Part shown: positions 7,354 through 14,931 of the stretch, piece after piece
How the letters are laid out: every line of letters starts with the position of its first letter
Numbering within the stretch: the stretch's first letter is position 1
Assembly: GCA_934659475.1 (NCBI GenBank)
Contig: CAKUHX010000004.1
Span: 1-30,240, forward strand
DNA from: an uncultured Oscillospiraceae bacterium
GTDB lineage: Bacteria; Bacillota; Clostridia; Oscillospirales; Oscillospiraceae
Direction of reading: 5' to 3'
Length of the DNA stretch: 30,240 nt
Made by a program: the position numbers and the translations under genes
The notes under the pieces: generated by a model
Seen by the model: the letters and a program-made list of their open reading frames with translations, nothing else
What the model was told of the DNA's origin: nothing
The model's database searches: none

Positions 7354-8518
7354 TACCAATCGTGCGCTGAAGGCCTCCCGCCGCCGGGATCTGACCTTCA
7401 GCATCGTCCGGGGCACGGCCGCCATTCTCATCGCCCTGCTGGTGGCCGCTCTGCTGATTTTCGTCTCCTCCGAGGGGGCTACCCCCGGAGAGAAGTTCTC
7501 CCAGACCATGGCCGCCATGCGGCAGCTGCTGATCGGCCCCATCTTCCGGACAAACGGCAGCGTCAACGTGAAAAATATCTGTGACGTGCTGGCCGCCATG
7601 ATCCCCATCGTGTTCACCGGTCTGGCCACCTGCGTCATGTTCTCCGCCAACCAGTTCAACCTGGGCGCCGAGGGCGGCATCATGCTGGGCGCCTTTGTGA
7701 CCTCCATGGTGGCCATCTACGTCCCCCTGCCCCCCGTGGTCCTGCCCATCGCCGCCATCCTGATCGGTGCGGCCGCCGTGGGCGCCATGATGCTGATCCC
7801 CGCCGTGCTGAAGGCCAAGCTGGGGGTGAGCGAAATGGTGAACTCCCTGATGCTGAACTATGTGGTGCTGTATCTGCTTAACTATCTGCTGAATACTCAT
7901 CTGGCGGATAAGAGCAAGGGCCAGATCCAGAGCTTCTCCTTCCAGGAGCAATCCCGCATCCCCCCCCTCATTGATAACGGCTCCATGCTGACTTGGGGCT
8001 TCGTTATCGCTCTGATCTTTGTGGTGCTCACCGCTCTTTTCATGTATCGCACCCGCTGGGGCTACGGTATCCGCATGATCGGCATCAACCAGGACTTCGC
8101 TATGTACTCTGGTATGAATGTGGCTGCTATCATCGTCCTGTCCCAGGTGCTGGGCGGCCTGCTGGCCGGTATGGGCGGCGGCATCGAGGTGCTGGGCCGC
8201 TATTCGGCTTACAGCTGGAGCTCCCTCCCCGGCTACGGCTGGACGGGCATCACCGTTGCCATCCTGGCGGGCAACAACCCCGCCTTTGTCCCCCTGGCCG
8301 CCCTCTTCATGGCCTACCTGAACAAGGGCTGCCTGCTGATGAGCACCTACTGCGGCGTGCCGTCCCAGCTGATCGACATCCTGCAGGCCGTGATCTTCGT
8401 GTTCTTCGCCGCCGAGCAGTTCCTGGCGGGCTACCGGCAGAAGCTGGTGGTCAAGAGTACCCAGGAGGAGCTGAAACAGGCCGCAGCTGCGGCCGAAGAG
8501 AAAGGGGAGGTGAAGTAA
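7346..8518 (+). CDS. Nucleoside ABC importer permease 1 (NupB type)
   Basis: The 390-residue protein is a BPD_transp_2-family permease with a basic N-terminus, one helix at about 22-38 and then a large hydrophobic core of about eight more helices. Typical segments are NQFNLGAEGGIMLGAF and the coupling-loop region RMIGINQDFAMYSGMN. It pairs with permease 2 to form the channel for nucleosides. An earlier in-frame ATG at 7301 lies well inside the ATPase gene; the ATG at 7346 has AGGAGGG six bases upstream and gives a normal N-terminus, so it was chosen. The end is Lys/Glu/Ala-rich and cytoplasmic. One base separates its stop from the next start. Confidence 0.93.
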   Translation: MSDTNRALKASRRRDLTFSIVRGTAAILIALLVAALLIFVSSEGATPGEKFSQTMAAMRQLLIGPIFRTNGSVNVKNICDVLAAMIPIVFTGLATCVMFSANQFNLGAEGGIMLGAFVTSMVAIYVPLPPVVLPIAAILIGAAAVGAMMLIPAVLKAKLGVSEMVNSLMLNYVVLYLLNYLLNTHLADKSKGQIQSFSFQEQSRIPPLIDNGSMLTWGFVIALIFVVLTALFMYRTRWGYGIRMIGINQDFAMYSGMNVAAIIVLSQVLGGLLAGMGGGIEVLGRYSAYSWSSLPGYGWTGITVAILAGNNPAFVPLAALFMAYLNKGCLLMSTYCGVPSQLIDILQAVIFVFFAAEQFLAGYRQKLVVKSTQEELKQAAAAAEEKGEVK

Positions 8519-8519
8519 C

Positions 8520-9485
8520 ATGCTGGATCTGATCATGACCCCTGATTTCTTCTTCGCCATCCTTCGTATCACCGCCCCCATCCTGTTTGCGACCCTTGGC
8601 GCTGTGGTGGGCGAGAAGGCCGGCGTGTCCAACATCGGCCTTGAGGGCATCATGATGATGTCCGCCCTGTTCGGCTCTCTCACCGCCTACTGGACGGGCT
8701 CCTGGGCCGTCGGCCTACTGGTGGCTCTGGTGGTGGGCGTGCTGGAGGCCCTGCTCATGGGCTTCTTCGCCTTCAACCTGAAGACCGACATCATCCTGAC
8801 CGGTATCGCCGTGAATATGATCGGCTCCGGCGGGACCCTGTTCCTGGTGAAGGTCATCACCAATATGACCGAGGGCAAGGCCATGGCCTCCACCACCTCC
8901 CTCATCACCGCCGTCCACCAGATCCCCTCCTGGAATATCCCCATCATCAAGGACATCCCTGTGCTGGGCGATATTCTGTCCGGCCATTGTATCCTGACCT
9001 ATGTGGCCTTCCTGCTGGTGTTCCTCACCTGGGTGCTGCTGTATAAGACCCCCCTGGGCCTGAACATCCGCTCCGTGGGCGAGAATCCCAACGCCGCCGC
9101 CTCCGTAGGCGTGAGCGTGCTGAAGATCAAGTACATCGCCATCGCCTTCTCCGGCCTGATGGCCGGCTTCGGCGGCGCGTTCATGTCCATGTACTACGCC
9201 ATGGGCTGGTCCCTGGACATGGTGGCCGGCCGCGGCTTCATCGCCCTGGCGGCCCAGGCCATGGGCGGCGGAGAGCCTCTGGGCTCTATGCTGTCCGCCC
9301 TGATCTTCGGCTTTGCCCAGGCTTTGAGCATCAAGGTCTCCTCCAAGGGCATCGACTCCAACCTGGTCACCCCCATCCCTTATCTGGTGACCATTCTGGG
9401 TCTGGTCATCTTTGCCCTGATCGTCCGCAGCAAGGTGAAGCGGCAGCACTCCGCCGCCGCCCTGAAGGACGCGGAGCAGAAGTGA
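8520..9485 (+). CDS. Nucleoside ABC importer permease 2 (NupC type)
   Basis: The 321-residue protein is the second BPD_transp_2 permease. It shows the hallmark [20 protein letters not shown] near the N-terminus (about 27-46), a coupling segment [18 protein letters not shown] (about 180-197) and a Gly-rich [15 protein letters not shown] helix. It is shorter than permease 1, as usual for this pair in purine-nucleoside importers. A GGGGAGGTGA site overlaps the end of the upstream gene. A strong hairpin follows 10 bp after its stop, so transcription of the two hydrolase genes may be partly separate. Confidence 0.93.
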   Translation: MLDLIMTPDFFFAILRITAPILFATLGAVVGEKAGVSNIGLEGIMMMSALFGSLTAYWTGSWAVGLLVALVVGVLEALLMGFFAFNLKTDIILTGIAVNMIGSGGTLFLVKVITNMTEGKAMASTTSLITAVHQIPSWNIPIIKDIPVLGDILSGHCILTYVAFLLVFLTWVLLYKTPLGLNIRSVGENPNAAASVGVSVLKIKYIAIAFSGLMAGFGGAFMSMYYAMGWSLDMVAGRGFIALAAQAMGGGEPLGSMLSALIFGFAQALSIKVSSKGIDSNLVTPIPYLVTILGLVIFALIVRSKVKRQHSAAALKDAEQK

Positions 9486-9495
9486 TTTTCCGGCG

Positions 9496-9526
9496 TCTGC
9501 CGCCCCGGCGCTGCCGGGGCGGCAGA
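9496..9526 (+). terminator. Strong GC-rich hairpin after the permease genes
   Basis: A perfect 14-bp stem (9496-9509 with 9513-9526, loop GCT) is followed by TGCTCTTT. It could reduce read-through into the nucleoside hydrolase genes or protect the upstream mRNA 3' end. Confidence 0.65.
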
Positions 9527-9537
9527 TGCTCTTTACA

Positions 9538-9544
9538 GAGAGGA
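9538..9544 (+). promoter_or_regulatory. Ribosome site that decides the start of nucleoside hydrolase 1
   Basis: GAGAGGA lies eight bases before the GTG at 9553. The earlier in-frame ATG at 9526 is the last base pair of the hairpin above and has no ribosome site, so GTG is the likelier start. Confidence 0.6.
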
Positions 9545-9552
9545 ATGATACT

Positions 9553-10512
9553 GTGAGCGAATCAAAAAAGATCCCCCTGATCCTGGACGGCGACCCCGGC
9601 CACGATGACGCCATCGCCTGGATGCTGGCCAAGGCCAGCCCCGTGTTCGACATCCGCGCCGTTACCACCTGCGCCGGCAACCAGACGATCGAAAAGACCA
9701 CCTACAACGCCCGGCGCATCTGCGCCCTGCTGGGCATCGATGCGCCGGTGGCCATGGGCCGCCCCGCCCCCCTGCTGGCCGACCCCATCACCGCCGGGAA
9801 CATCCACGGCCAGAGCGGTTTGGACGGCCCCGCCCTGCCCGAGCCGGCGGACGACCTGTCCCCCCTGGGGGCCGTGGAGCTGATGGCCAGGGTGCTGCGG
9901 GAGAGCGCGGAGCCGGTCACCATCGTCGCCACCGGGCCCCAGACCAACGTGGCCGCCCTGCTGCTGGCCCACCCGGAGCTGAAGGAGAAGATCGCCCGCA
10001 TCTCCCTCATGGGCGGCGGCATCGAAACGGGCAACTGGACCCCCGCAGCGGAGTTCAATATCCTGGTGGACCCCGAGGCCGCCCAGCTGGTGTTCCAGTC
10101 GGGCATCACCGTATACATGGCCGGACTGGACGTGACGGAGAAGGCCCTGATCTTCCCCGAGGACTTCGAGCGCATCCGCGCCGTGAAAAACCAGGTGGCC
10201 GAGGTGGTGGCCCAGTGGCTGGAGTTCTTCTACCAGTTCCACCGCTCCATCGGCTACGCCGGCGCCCCCCTCCATGACCCCTGCGCCGTGGCCTATCTGC
10301 TCAAGCCGGAGCTGTTCACCACCGGGGACTACAACGTGCAGGTGGAGACCGCCGGGGAGTACTGCCGGGGCGCCACCGTGGCGGACACCCGGGGCTATGA
10401 GAACACGGCCAAGGCCAACGCCCGCTGCCTGCTGAATGTGGACCGCGAGGGCTTTGTGGATCTGATCGTCAATGCGGTCAAGTCCTACGACGGAAGAGAG
10501 GTGCCCGTATGA
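9553..10512 (+). CDS. Nucleoside hydrolase 1 (IUNH family)
   Basis: The 319-residue protein is an inosine-uridine-preferring-type nucleoside hydrolase, which splits ribonucleosides into base and ribose with a Ca2+ ion. The defining motif DGDPGHDDA follows the first strand, with the cluster of Asp residues that hold calcium. [31 protein letters not shown] and the C-terminal [11 protein letters not shown], which supplies the last Ca ligand, are all present. With the GTG start at 9553 the protein begins [16 protein letters not shown], a normal length before the motif. It overlaps the next gene by ATGA (10509-10512). Next to the importer it would release bases from incoming nucleosides. Base preference (purine, pyrimidine or nicotinamide riboside) cannot be read from these motifs. 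Confidence 0.92.
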   Translation: MSESKKIPLILDGDPGHDDAIAWMLAKASPVFDIRAVTTCAGNQTIEKTTYNARRICALLGIDAPVAMGRPAPLLADPITAGNIHGQSGLDGPALPEPADDLSPLGAVELMARVLRESAEPVTIVATGPQTNVAALLLAHPELKEKIARISLMGGGIETGNWTPAAEFNILVDPEAAQLVFQSGITVYMAGLDVTEKALIFPEDFERIRAVKNQVAEVVAQWLEFFYQFHRSIGYAGAPLHDPCAVAYLLKPELFTTGDYNVQVETAGEYCRGATVADTRGYENTAKANARCLLNVDREGFVDLIVNAVKSYDGREVPV

Positions 10513-11441
10513 ACAGGATCCCCGTTTGGTTCGACACCGACATCGGCGTGGACGACGCCGTGGCCTTTCTGGTGATGAACAAGCTGCCCCAGTTGGAGGT
10601 GAAGGGCATCTCCGCCGTGGCCGGCAATGTAGAGCTGTCCCACACCTATCCCAACGCCCGGAACATCTGCGCCTTTGTGGGGGCGGACTACCCCGTCTAT
10701 AAGGGTGCCGATCACCCATTGCTGCGGGATCAGATCACCGCCCCCTATGTCCACGGGGTGGACGGCCTGGGGGAGGCCACTCTGGCCCCCTCTCCGGCCC
10801 CCCACCAGACCAAGCCCGCCTGGGACGCCCTGTACGAAGCCGCTGTGGCCGCCAAGGGCGAGCTGCAGGTGATCGCTGTGGGTCCTCTGACCAATATCGC
10901 CATCACGCTGGGCAAATACCCCCAGATCAAGCCATGGATCAAGCGGCTGCTGATCATGGGCGGCAGCGCCACCAAGGGCAACACCACCCCCGCCGCTGAG
11001 TTCAATATCTATGCAGACCCCCACGCCGCCCAGGTGGTGTTCAAGTCCGGCATCCCCATTGTCATGTGCGGCCTGGATGTGACCACCGCCGCCTATCTGA
11101 CACCGGAGGAGGTGGCGGAGATCGGCCGCCACGGCACCGACGTGTGCCGCTTCTTCCTGGACAGCACCCGCCTGCCCCTGTCCTTCGCGGAGCGGGGCGG
11201 CCGCAAGCCTGGCCTGTGCCTGCACGATGTGTGTCCCGTGCTTTACCTGACCCACCCCCAACTCTTCCAGGGGCAGGAGGCCGGCGTGTTCGTAGAGACT
11301 CAGAGCACCATCTGTAACGGCAAGACGGTCACCGATCTGTGGAGCGACAAGAAGTTCCCCCGCCGCAACGTCTTGGTGGTGCTGGATGTGGACCGCCCTG
11401 CCTTTGCCGGCCTGGTGCGCGACCTGCTGACCAGCTATTGA
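10509..11441 (+). CDS. Nucleoside hydrolase 2 (IUNH family)
   Basis: The 310-residue protein is a second, clearly different IUNH hydrolase. Its calcium motif is DTDIGVDDA (residues 9-17) instead of DGDPGHDDA. It keeps [36 protein letters not shown] and the late ligand in [10 protein letters not shown]. The Pro-Gly to Ile-Gly change in the first motif and the different active-site loops suggest another substrate range from hydrolase 1. The ATG overlaps the stop of hydrolase 1, and a GAGAGGTG site lies seven bases before it, so the two are made together. It is the last gene of the importer operon and is followed by a strong terminator. Confidence 0.92.
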   Translation: MNRIPVWFDTDIGVDDAVAFLVMNKLPQLEVKGISAVAGNVELSHTYPNARNICAFVGADYPVYKGADHPLLRDQITAPYVHGVDGLGEATLAPSPAPHQTKPAWDALYEAAVAAKGELQVIAVGPLTNIAITLGKYPQIKPWIKRLLIMGGSATKGNTTPAAEFNIYADPHAAQVVFKSGIPIVMCGLDVTTAAYLTPEEVAEIGRHGTDVCRFFLDSTRLPLSFAERGGRKPGLCLHDVCPVLYLTHPQLFQGQEAGVFVETQSTICNGKTVTDLWSDKKFPRRNVLVVLDVDRPAFAGLVRDLLTSY

Positions 11442-11448
11442 ACGTCTG

Positions 11449-11476
11449 ATCCCCGCCCGCTCCCGCGGGCGGGGAT
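11449..11476 (+). terminator. Terminator of the nucleoside importer operon
   Basis: A perfect 12-bp GC-rich stem (11449-11460 with 11465-11476, loop TCCC) begins seven bases after the stop of hydrolase 2 and is followed by ACTTTT. Confidence 0.85.
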
Positions 11477-11616
11477 ACTTTTGCACTGTCCCTGTTTCGC
11501 GGACGGTTTTCTCACCTTTGTCTTTTTCACTCTTTTCTAAGAGACAAAAGCGCATTTTTCCTCCCTTCTGCCCGGGAGAAGCTCACGGATCTGTGCGTTT
11601 TTCCCCGCCCCCGGGA

Positions 11617-11646
11617 TTGACATACCCGGCCCTTTCTGCCTATAAT
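11617..11646 (+). promoter_or_regulatory. Consensus sigma-A promoter of serC-serA
   Basis: TTGACA (11617-11622) and TATAAT (11641-11646) are both perfect consensus boxes with an 18-bp spacer. The start would be near 11653, leaving a leader of about 95 nt. The 306-bp gap from 11442 to 11747 otherwise holds the preceding terminator, AT-richer unassigned sequence at about 11480-11610, and the leader fold below. Confidence 0.88.
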
Positions 11647-11682
11647 AAGTATCTGCCCTACTCCTGTTTCTGTGGGAGCGGG

Positions 11683-11720
11683 GCTGAGTTTTATTCCCGG
11701 TGTTCTCAGCTTTGCCGGGG
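11683..11720 (+). promoter_or_regulatory. Leader with interleaved stems (possible pseudoknot) before serC
   Basis: GCTGAG (11683-11688) can pair with CTCAGC (11705-11710). CCCGG in the loop (11696-11700) can pair with CCGGG (11715-11719) just beyond the stem. Such interleaved pairing is the layout of an H-type pseudoknot. It ends about 10 nt before the ribosome site of serC. It matches no riboswitch class that I know. Confidence 0.3.
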
Positions 11721-11747
11721 ATCTATTGAAAGGGGTTTGTGAAAACC

Positions 11748-12830
11748 ATGAATGATCGTGTCTACAACTTCGCCGCCGGTCCGTCCACCATGCCGTTGTC
11801 TGTGCTGGAGCGCGCCGGGTCAGAGATCACCAACTACCGCGGCAGCGGCATGTCAGTGATGGAGATGAGTCACCGATCTAAGGCTTTCATGGAGATCCAC
11901 GCCCAGGCTGAGGAGAAGCTCCGCCGGATCATGAACATCCCAGGGGGCTATAAGCCTCTGTTCCTCCAGACCGGCGCTACCGGCCAGTTCGCCGCCATCC
12001 CCCTGAATCTGATGGGGGAGAAGGGGAAGGCCGACTACGCCGTGACGGGCAACTTCTCCAACCTGGCCATGAAGGAGGCCAAGAAGTACGGCACTGTGAA
12101 CATCGCCGCCGACACCTCCGACCGGGATCACTCCTATATCCCCACCCAGGAGCAGCTGAAGCTGGACCCCACGGCCAGCTACTTCTACTACTGCGCCAAC
12201 AACACTATTTACGGCACCGAGTGGCAGTATGTGCCCCAGGTGGGCGATGTGCCCCTGGTGTGCGATATGTCCTCTGACATTCTCTCCCGCCCGGTGGACG
12301 TGTCCAAATACGGCCTGATCTACGCCGGGGCCCAGAAGAACATGGCTCCCGCCGGCCTGACTGTGGTGATCATCAAGGAGTCTCTGGCGGGCCATGAGCT
12401 GCCCATCACCCCCACCATTTTCAACTACCAGACCATGATCGAGAAGGACTCCATGTACAATACGCCTCCCTGCTGGAACATCTATATGCTGGGGCTGGTG
12501 CTGGACTGGATCGAGGAGCAGGGCGGTCTGGAGGGGATGGAGAAGCTGCGCACTCTCCGCTCCGGCATGCTGTACGACACCCTGGACAACTCCCGCCTGT
12601 TCCGCTGCCACGCGGAGAAGGGTTCCCGCTCCGGCATGAATGTCACCTTCCGCACCGGCAGCGAGGAACTGGACGCCAAGTTCGTCCAGGAGGCCGCCGC
12701 CGCCGGGTTCGTCAACCTGAAGGGTCACCGCAAGACGGGCGGCATGCGCGCCAGCATCTATAATGCGATGCCCGTCGAGGGTGTCGAGAAGCTCTGCGAC
12801 TTTATCAAGGCCTTCGACAAAAACAATTGA
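11748..12830 (+). CDS. serC: Phosphoserine aminotransferase
   Basis: The 360-residue PLP enzyme makes 3-phosphoserine from 3-phosphohydroxypyruvate and glutamate, step two of serine synthesis. The N-terminus RVYNFAAGPSTMP is the family signature, and the PLP lysine is Lys197 in YAGAQKNMAPAGL, matching Lys198 of the E. coli enzyme. HRSKAF (about residues 42-47) and the C-terminal GHRKTGGMRASIYNAMP segment, which bind substrate phosphate, are intact. Two starts compete: GTG at 11739 is only three bases after the GAAAGGGG site, while ATG at 11748 is 12 bases after it and gives the usual short N-terminus. ATG is preferred with moderate certainty. serA follows after 49 bp without a terminator, so both are likely one operon. 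Confidence 0.95.
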   Translation: MNDRVYNFAAGPSTMPLSVLERAGSEITNYRGSGMSVMEMSHRSKAFMEIHAQAEEKLRRIMNIPGGYKPLFLQTGATGQFAAIPLNLMGEKGKADYAVTGNFSNLAMKEAKKYGTVNIAADTSDRDHSYIPTQEQLKLDPTASYFYYCANNTIYGTEWQYVPQVGDVPLVCDMSSDILSRPVDVSKYGLIYAGAQKNMAPAGLTVVIIKESLAGHELPITPTIFNYQTMIEKDSMYNTPPCWNIYMLGLVLDWIEEQGGLEGMEKLRTLRSGMLYDTLDNSRLFRCHAEKGSRSGMNVTFRTGSEELDAKFVQEAAAAGFVNLKGHRKTGGMRASIYNAMPVEGVEKLCDFIKAFDKNN

Positions 12831-12879
12831 TTTTTCCGCCCTCATGGGCACACTTTAGAATAGATTCGAGGTATGCTTT

Positions 12880-14049
12880 ATGTACCGCATCAAGACACTG
12901 AATAAGATCTCCACGGTGGGCCTGGGCCAGCTGAGCAAGGATCAGTTCCAGGTGGGCACCGACATGGAAAACGAGGACGGCATCCTAGTGCGCTCCGCCC
13001 CCATGCAGGACTATGTGTTCCCCAACGCCTTGCGGGCCATCGCCCGGGCGGGGGCGGGCACCAACAATATCCCCATCGACCGCTGCTCTGAAAACGGCAT
13101 CGTGGTGTTCAACACCCCGGGCGCCAACGCCAACGCCGTGAAGGAGCTGGTCATTGCTGCCCTGCTCATCGCCTCCCGGGACATCATCGGCGGCAGCCGC
13201 TGGGTGATGGAGCAGGCTGCCGCCGGCGTGGATCTGGCCGCCGCCGTGGAGAAGGGCAAGTCCGCCTTTGTGGGGCCGGAGCTGTACCGCAAGACCCTGG
13301 GCGTCATCGGTCTGGGGGCCATCGGCGCCCTGGTGTGCAACGCCGCCCTGGACTTAGGGATGGATGTGTACGGCTATGACCCCTTCCTGTCTGTGGACGC
13401 CGCCCTCCGTCTGGACCGCCATGTCCACGTGGTGAAGGACGTGAACGACCTGTACCGGGTGTCCGACTATGTGACCATCCATGTGCCCTTCAACAAGGAC
13501 ACGAAGGATTTTATCAACGCCGATGCCATCGCCAAGATGAAGGGGCAGGCCCGGGTGCTGAATCTGGCCCGGGGCGGACTGGTGAACGACGACGATATGA
13601 TCGCCGCCCTGCAGTCCGGCCGTATCGCCAAATATGTCACCGATTTTCCCGATGAGAAGATCGTGGCCGCCCCCAATGTGGTGGCCCTGCCCCATCTGGG
13701 GGCCTCCACCCCGGAGAGCGAGGACAACTGCGCCGTCATGGCCGCCCGCCAGCTGCGGGACTATCTGCTCAACGGCAACATCCAGAACTCCGTGAATATG
13801 CCCAACGTGGCTCAGGAGTGGAGCGGCATCTCCCGCCTGTGCCTGATCCACAAGAACGTCCCTTCTATGCTGACCCAGATCATGTCCGTCCTGTCTAAGG
13901 AGGGTGTGAACGTGGAAAATATGACCAATAAGTCCAAAAAGGACTACGCCTATACCATGGTGGACATCAACACCCGCATCAACGATACCACCGCCAGCGA
14001 GCTGCGGGCCATTCCCGGCGTGATCCGCGTCCGGGTGCTGAATCACTAA
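12880..14049 (+). CDS. serA: D-3-phosphoglycerate dehydrogenase with C-terminal ACT domain
   Basis: The 389-residue enzyme oxidises 3-phosphoglycerate to 3-phosphohydroxypyruvate, step one of serine synthesis. The Rossmann motif is GVIGLGAIG (141-149), with the NAD ribose-binding Asp at YGYDP. Catalytic residues are Arg231 (LNLARGGLVN), an acidic residue at 258/259 (TDFPDEKI) and His272 (LPHLGAST). Residues from about 318 form an ACT domain (MLTQIMSVLSKEGVNVENM) that normally binds serine for feedback inhibition. The longer intervening domain of type 1 enzymes is absent, so this is the short ACT-only type. A GAGGT site lies eight bases before the ATG. Gene order serC-serA puts the second step first in the operon. 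A hairpin terminator follows. Confidence 0.95.
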   Translation: MYRIKTLNKISTVGLGQLSKDQFQVGTDMENEDGILVRSAPMQDYVFPNALRAIARAGAGTNNIPIDRCSENGIVVFNTPGANANAVKELVIAALLIASRDIIGGSRWVMEQAAAGVDLAAAVEKGKSAFVGPELYRKTLGVIGLGAIGALVCNAALDLGMDVYGYDPFLSVDAALRLDRHVHVVKDVNDLYRVSDYVTIHVPFNKDTKDFINADAIAKMKGQARVLNLARGGLVNDDDMIAALQSGRIAKYVTDFPDEKIVAAPNVVALPHLGASTPESEDNCAVMAARQLRDYLLNGNIQNSVNMPNVAQEWSGISRLCLIHKNVPSMLTQIMSVLSKEGVNVENMTNKSKKDYAYTMVDINTRINDTTASELRAIPGVIRVRVLNH

Positions 14050-14054
14050 AACAA

Positions 14055-14086
14055 AAGATCCCCGTTCCGCTTCGAACGGGGATCTT
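14055..14086 (+). terminator. Terminator after serA
   Basis: A perfect 13-bp stem (14055-14067 with 14074-14086, 6-nt loop) is flanked by AAAACA and CTATTCT. It lies five bases after the serA stop. Confidence 0.85.
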
Positions 14087-14115
14087 CTATTCTGATCCAC
14101 AACAGGAGGCCGACC

Positions 14116-14679
14116 ATGAAAAAGCTGCGCATCCAGTACAATTCCCCAGTGGTGCTGTCCTTCGCCCTGCTCTCTCTGCTGGCCCTGCTTCTGGGGCAGC
14201 TCACCGGCGGCTGGACCACCCGCGCCCTGTTCTGCGTCTACCGCGCCCCCCTCACCGACCCCCTGACCTATGTGCGCATGGTGGGCCATGTGCTGGGCCA
14301 CTCTGGCTACGCCCACTACATGGGCAACATGACTCTGCTGCTAGTCATCGGCCCGCCGCTGGAGGAAAAGTACGGCAGCCGCCGTCTGCTGGGGTGCATC
14401 CTGTTTACCGCCCTGGCGTCCGGCCTGGTGCAGTTCATCTTCTTCCCCGGCACTGCTCTGCTGGGGGCCAGCGGCATCGTGTTCATGATGATCGTGCTGT
14501 CCTCTCTGGCCGGGATGCGGGAGGGGACTATCCCCCTCACCCTGATCCTGGTGGTGCTCATCTATCTGGGGGGCGAGATCGTGGATGCCGTCACCGTGCG
14601 GGACAATGTGTCCCAGCTGACCCACATCGTGGGCGGCCTGTGCGGGGCGGGACTGGGCTTTGCCATGAAGCGGAGCTGA
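14116..14679 (+). CDS. Rhomboid-family intramembrane serine protease
   Basis: The 187-residue membrane protein has about six hydrophobic helices and the rhomboid signatures. HYMGNM (68-72) carries the oxyanion Asn71, LLGASGIVF (115-123) the catalytic Ser119 in GASG, and LTHIVGGLCGAGLG the catalytic His170. It is short and lacks extra N- or C-terminal domains, so it is a minimal six-helix rhomboid. Such proteases cut single-pass membrane proteins within the bilayer; the substrate is unknown. CAGGAGG lies nine bases before the ATG. It follows the serA terminator by 29 bp with no clear promoter of its own, so it may depend on read-through. Catalytic Ser and His are both intact, so it is probably active. 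Confidence 0.88.
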   Translation: MKKLRIQYNSPVVLSFALLSLLALLLGQLTGGWTTRALFCVYRAPLTDPLTYVRMVGHVLGHSGYAHYMGNMTLLLVIGPPLEEKYGSRRLLGCILFTALASGLVQFIFFPGTALLGASGIVFMMIVLSSLAGMREGTIPLTLILVVLIYLGGEIVDAVTVRDNVSQLTHIVGGLCGAGLGFAMKRS

Positions 14680-14703
14680 GCCTTGTGTTTTTCCGTGTTT
14701 ACT

Positions 14704-14736
14704 GAGCGCTCCGCCCCTATACGGGGCGGAGCGCTC
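14704..14736. repeat. GC-rich palindrome related to the 873-1094 element ends
   Basis: A perfect 14-bp stem (14704-14717 with 14723-14736, loop TATAC) resembles the palindromes at 873-901 and 1066-1094 but has CTCC where they have CCCC, with the matching change on the other arm. Placed after the rhomboid gene it may also end transcription. Smaller inverted repeats follow at 14744-14759 and 14763-14774. Confidence 0.6.
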
Positions 14737-14841
14737 AAGTTATCTCCCTCCGAAGGGAGCGTGCAGGGCCCTGCGCGCCGGATGGGATGGCCCCGTACGC
14801 CATTTTCTGCCCTGCGGAGCAGTTTACTTTACCGGGGAGAC

Positions 14842-14870
14842 TTGACTTTTCCGCTTTACTCCGATACCAT
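14842..14870 (+). promoter_or_regulatory. Promoter of the sodium symporter gene
   Basis: TTGACT (14842-14847), a 17-bp spacer and TACCAT (14865-14870). The 252-bp gap before the gene also holds the palindrome at 14704 and, just after the -10 box, GACACGTGTC (14872-14881). Confidence 0.6.
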
Positions 14871-14871
14871 A

Positions 14872-14881
14872 GACACGTGTC
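14872..14881. promoter_or_regulatory. Perfect palindrome at the symporter transcription start
   Basis: GACACGTGTC is a 10-bp perfect palindrome covering the predicted start point (about 14877). The position suits a repressor site; no regulator was identified. Confidence 0.35.
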
Positions 14882-14914
14882 ATGTAAACGTAGAAGTATG
14901 CCGTTTTCGGCAGA

Positions 14915-14922
14915 AAAAGGAG
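14915..14922 (+). promoter_or_regulatory. Ribosome site that decides the symporter start
   Basis: AAAAGGAG directly touches an in-frame ATG (14923-14925), which leaves no spacing. The TTG at 14932-14934 lies nine bases after the site, a normal distance, and gives the start M-ERENFRSRLGF. Confidence 0.55.
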
Positions 14923-14931
14923 ATGGAACGT

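Noticed and set aside
5770..7716. Long minus-strand frame opposite the ABC ATPase (648 codons)
   Set aside because: Shadow of the importer genes; composition is low-complexity and the frame spans two real genes.
11518..11742. 74-codon plus-strand frame before serC
   Set aside because: It contains the serC promoter and leader, has no ribosome site and shows no coding bias.
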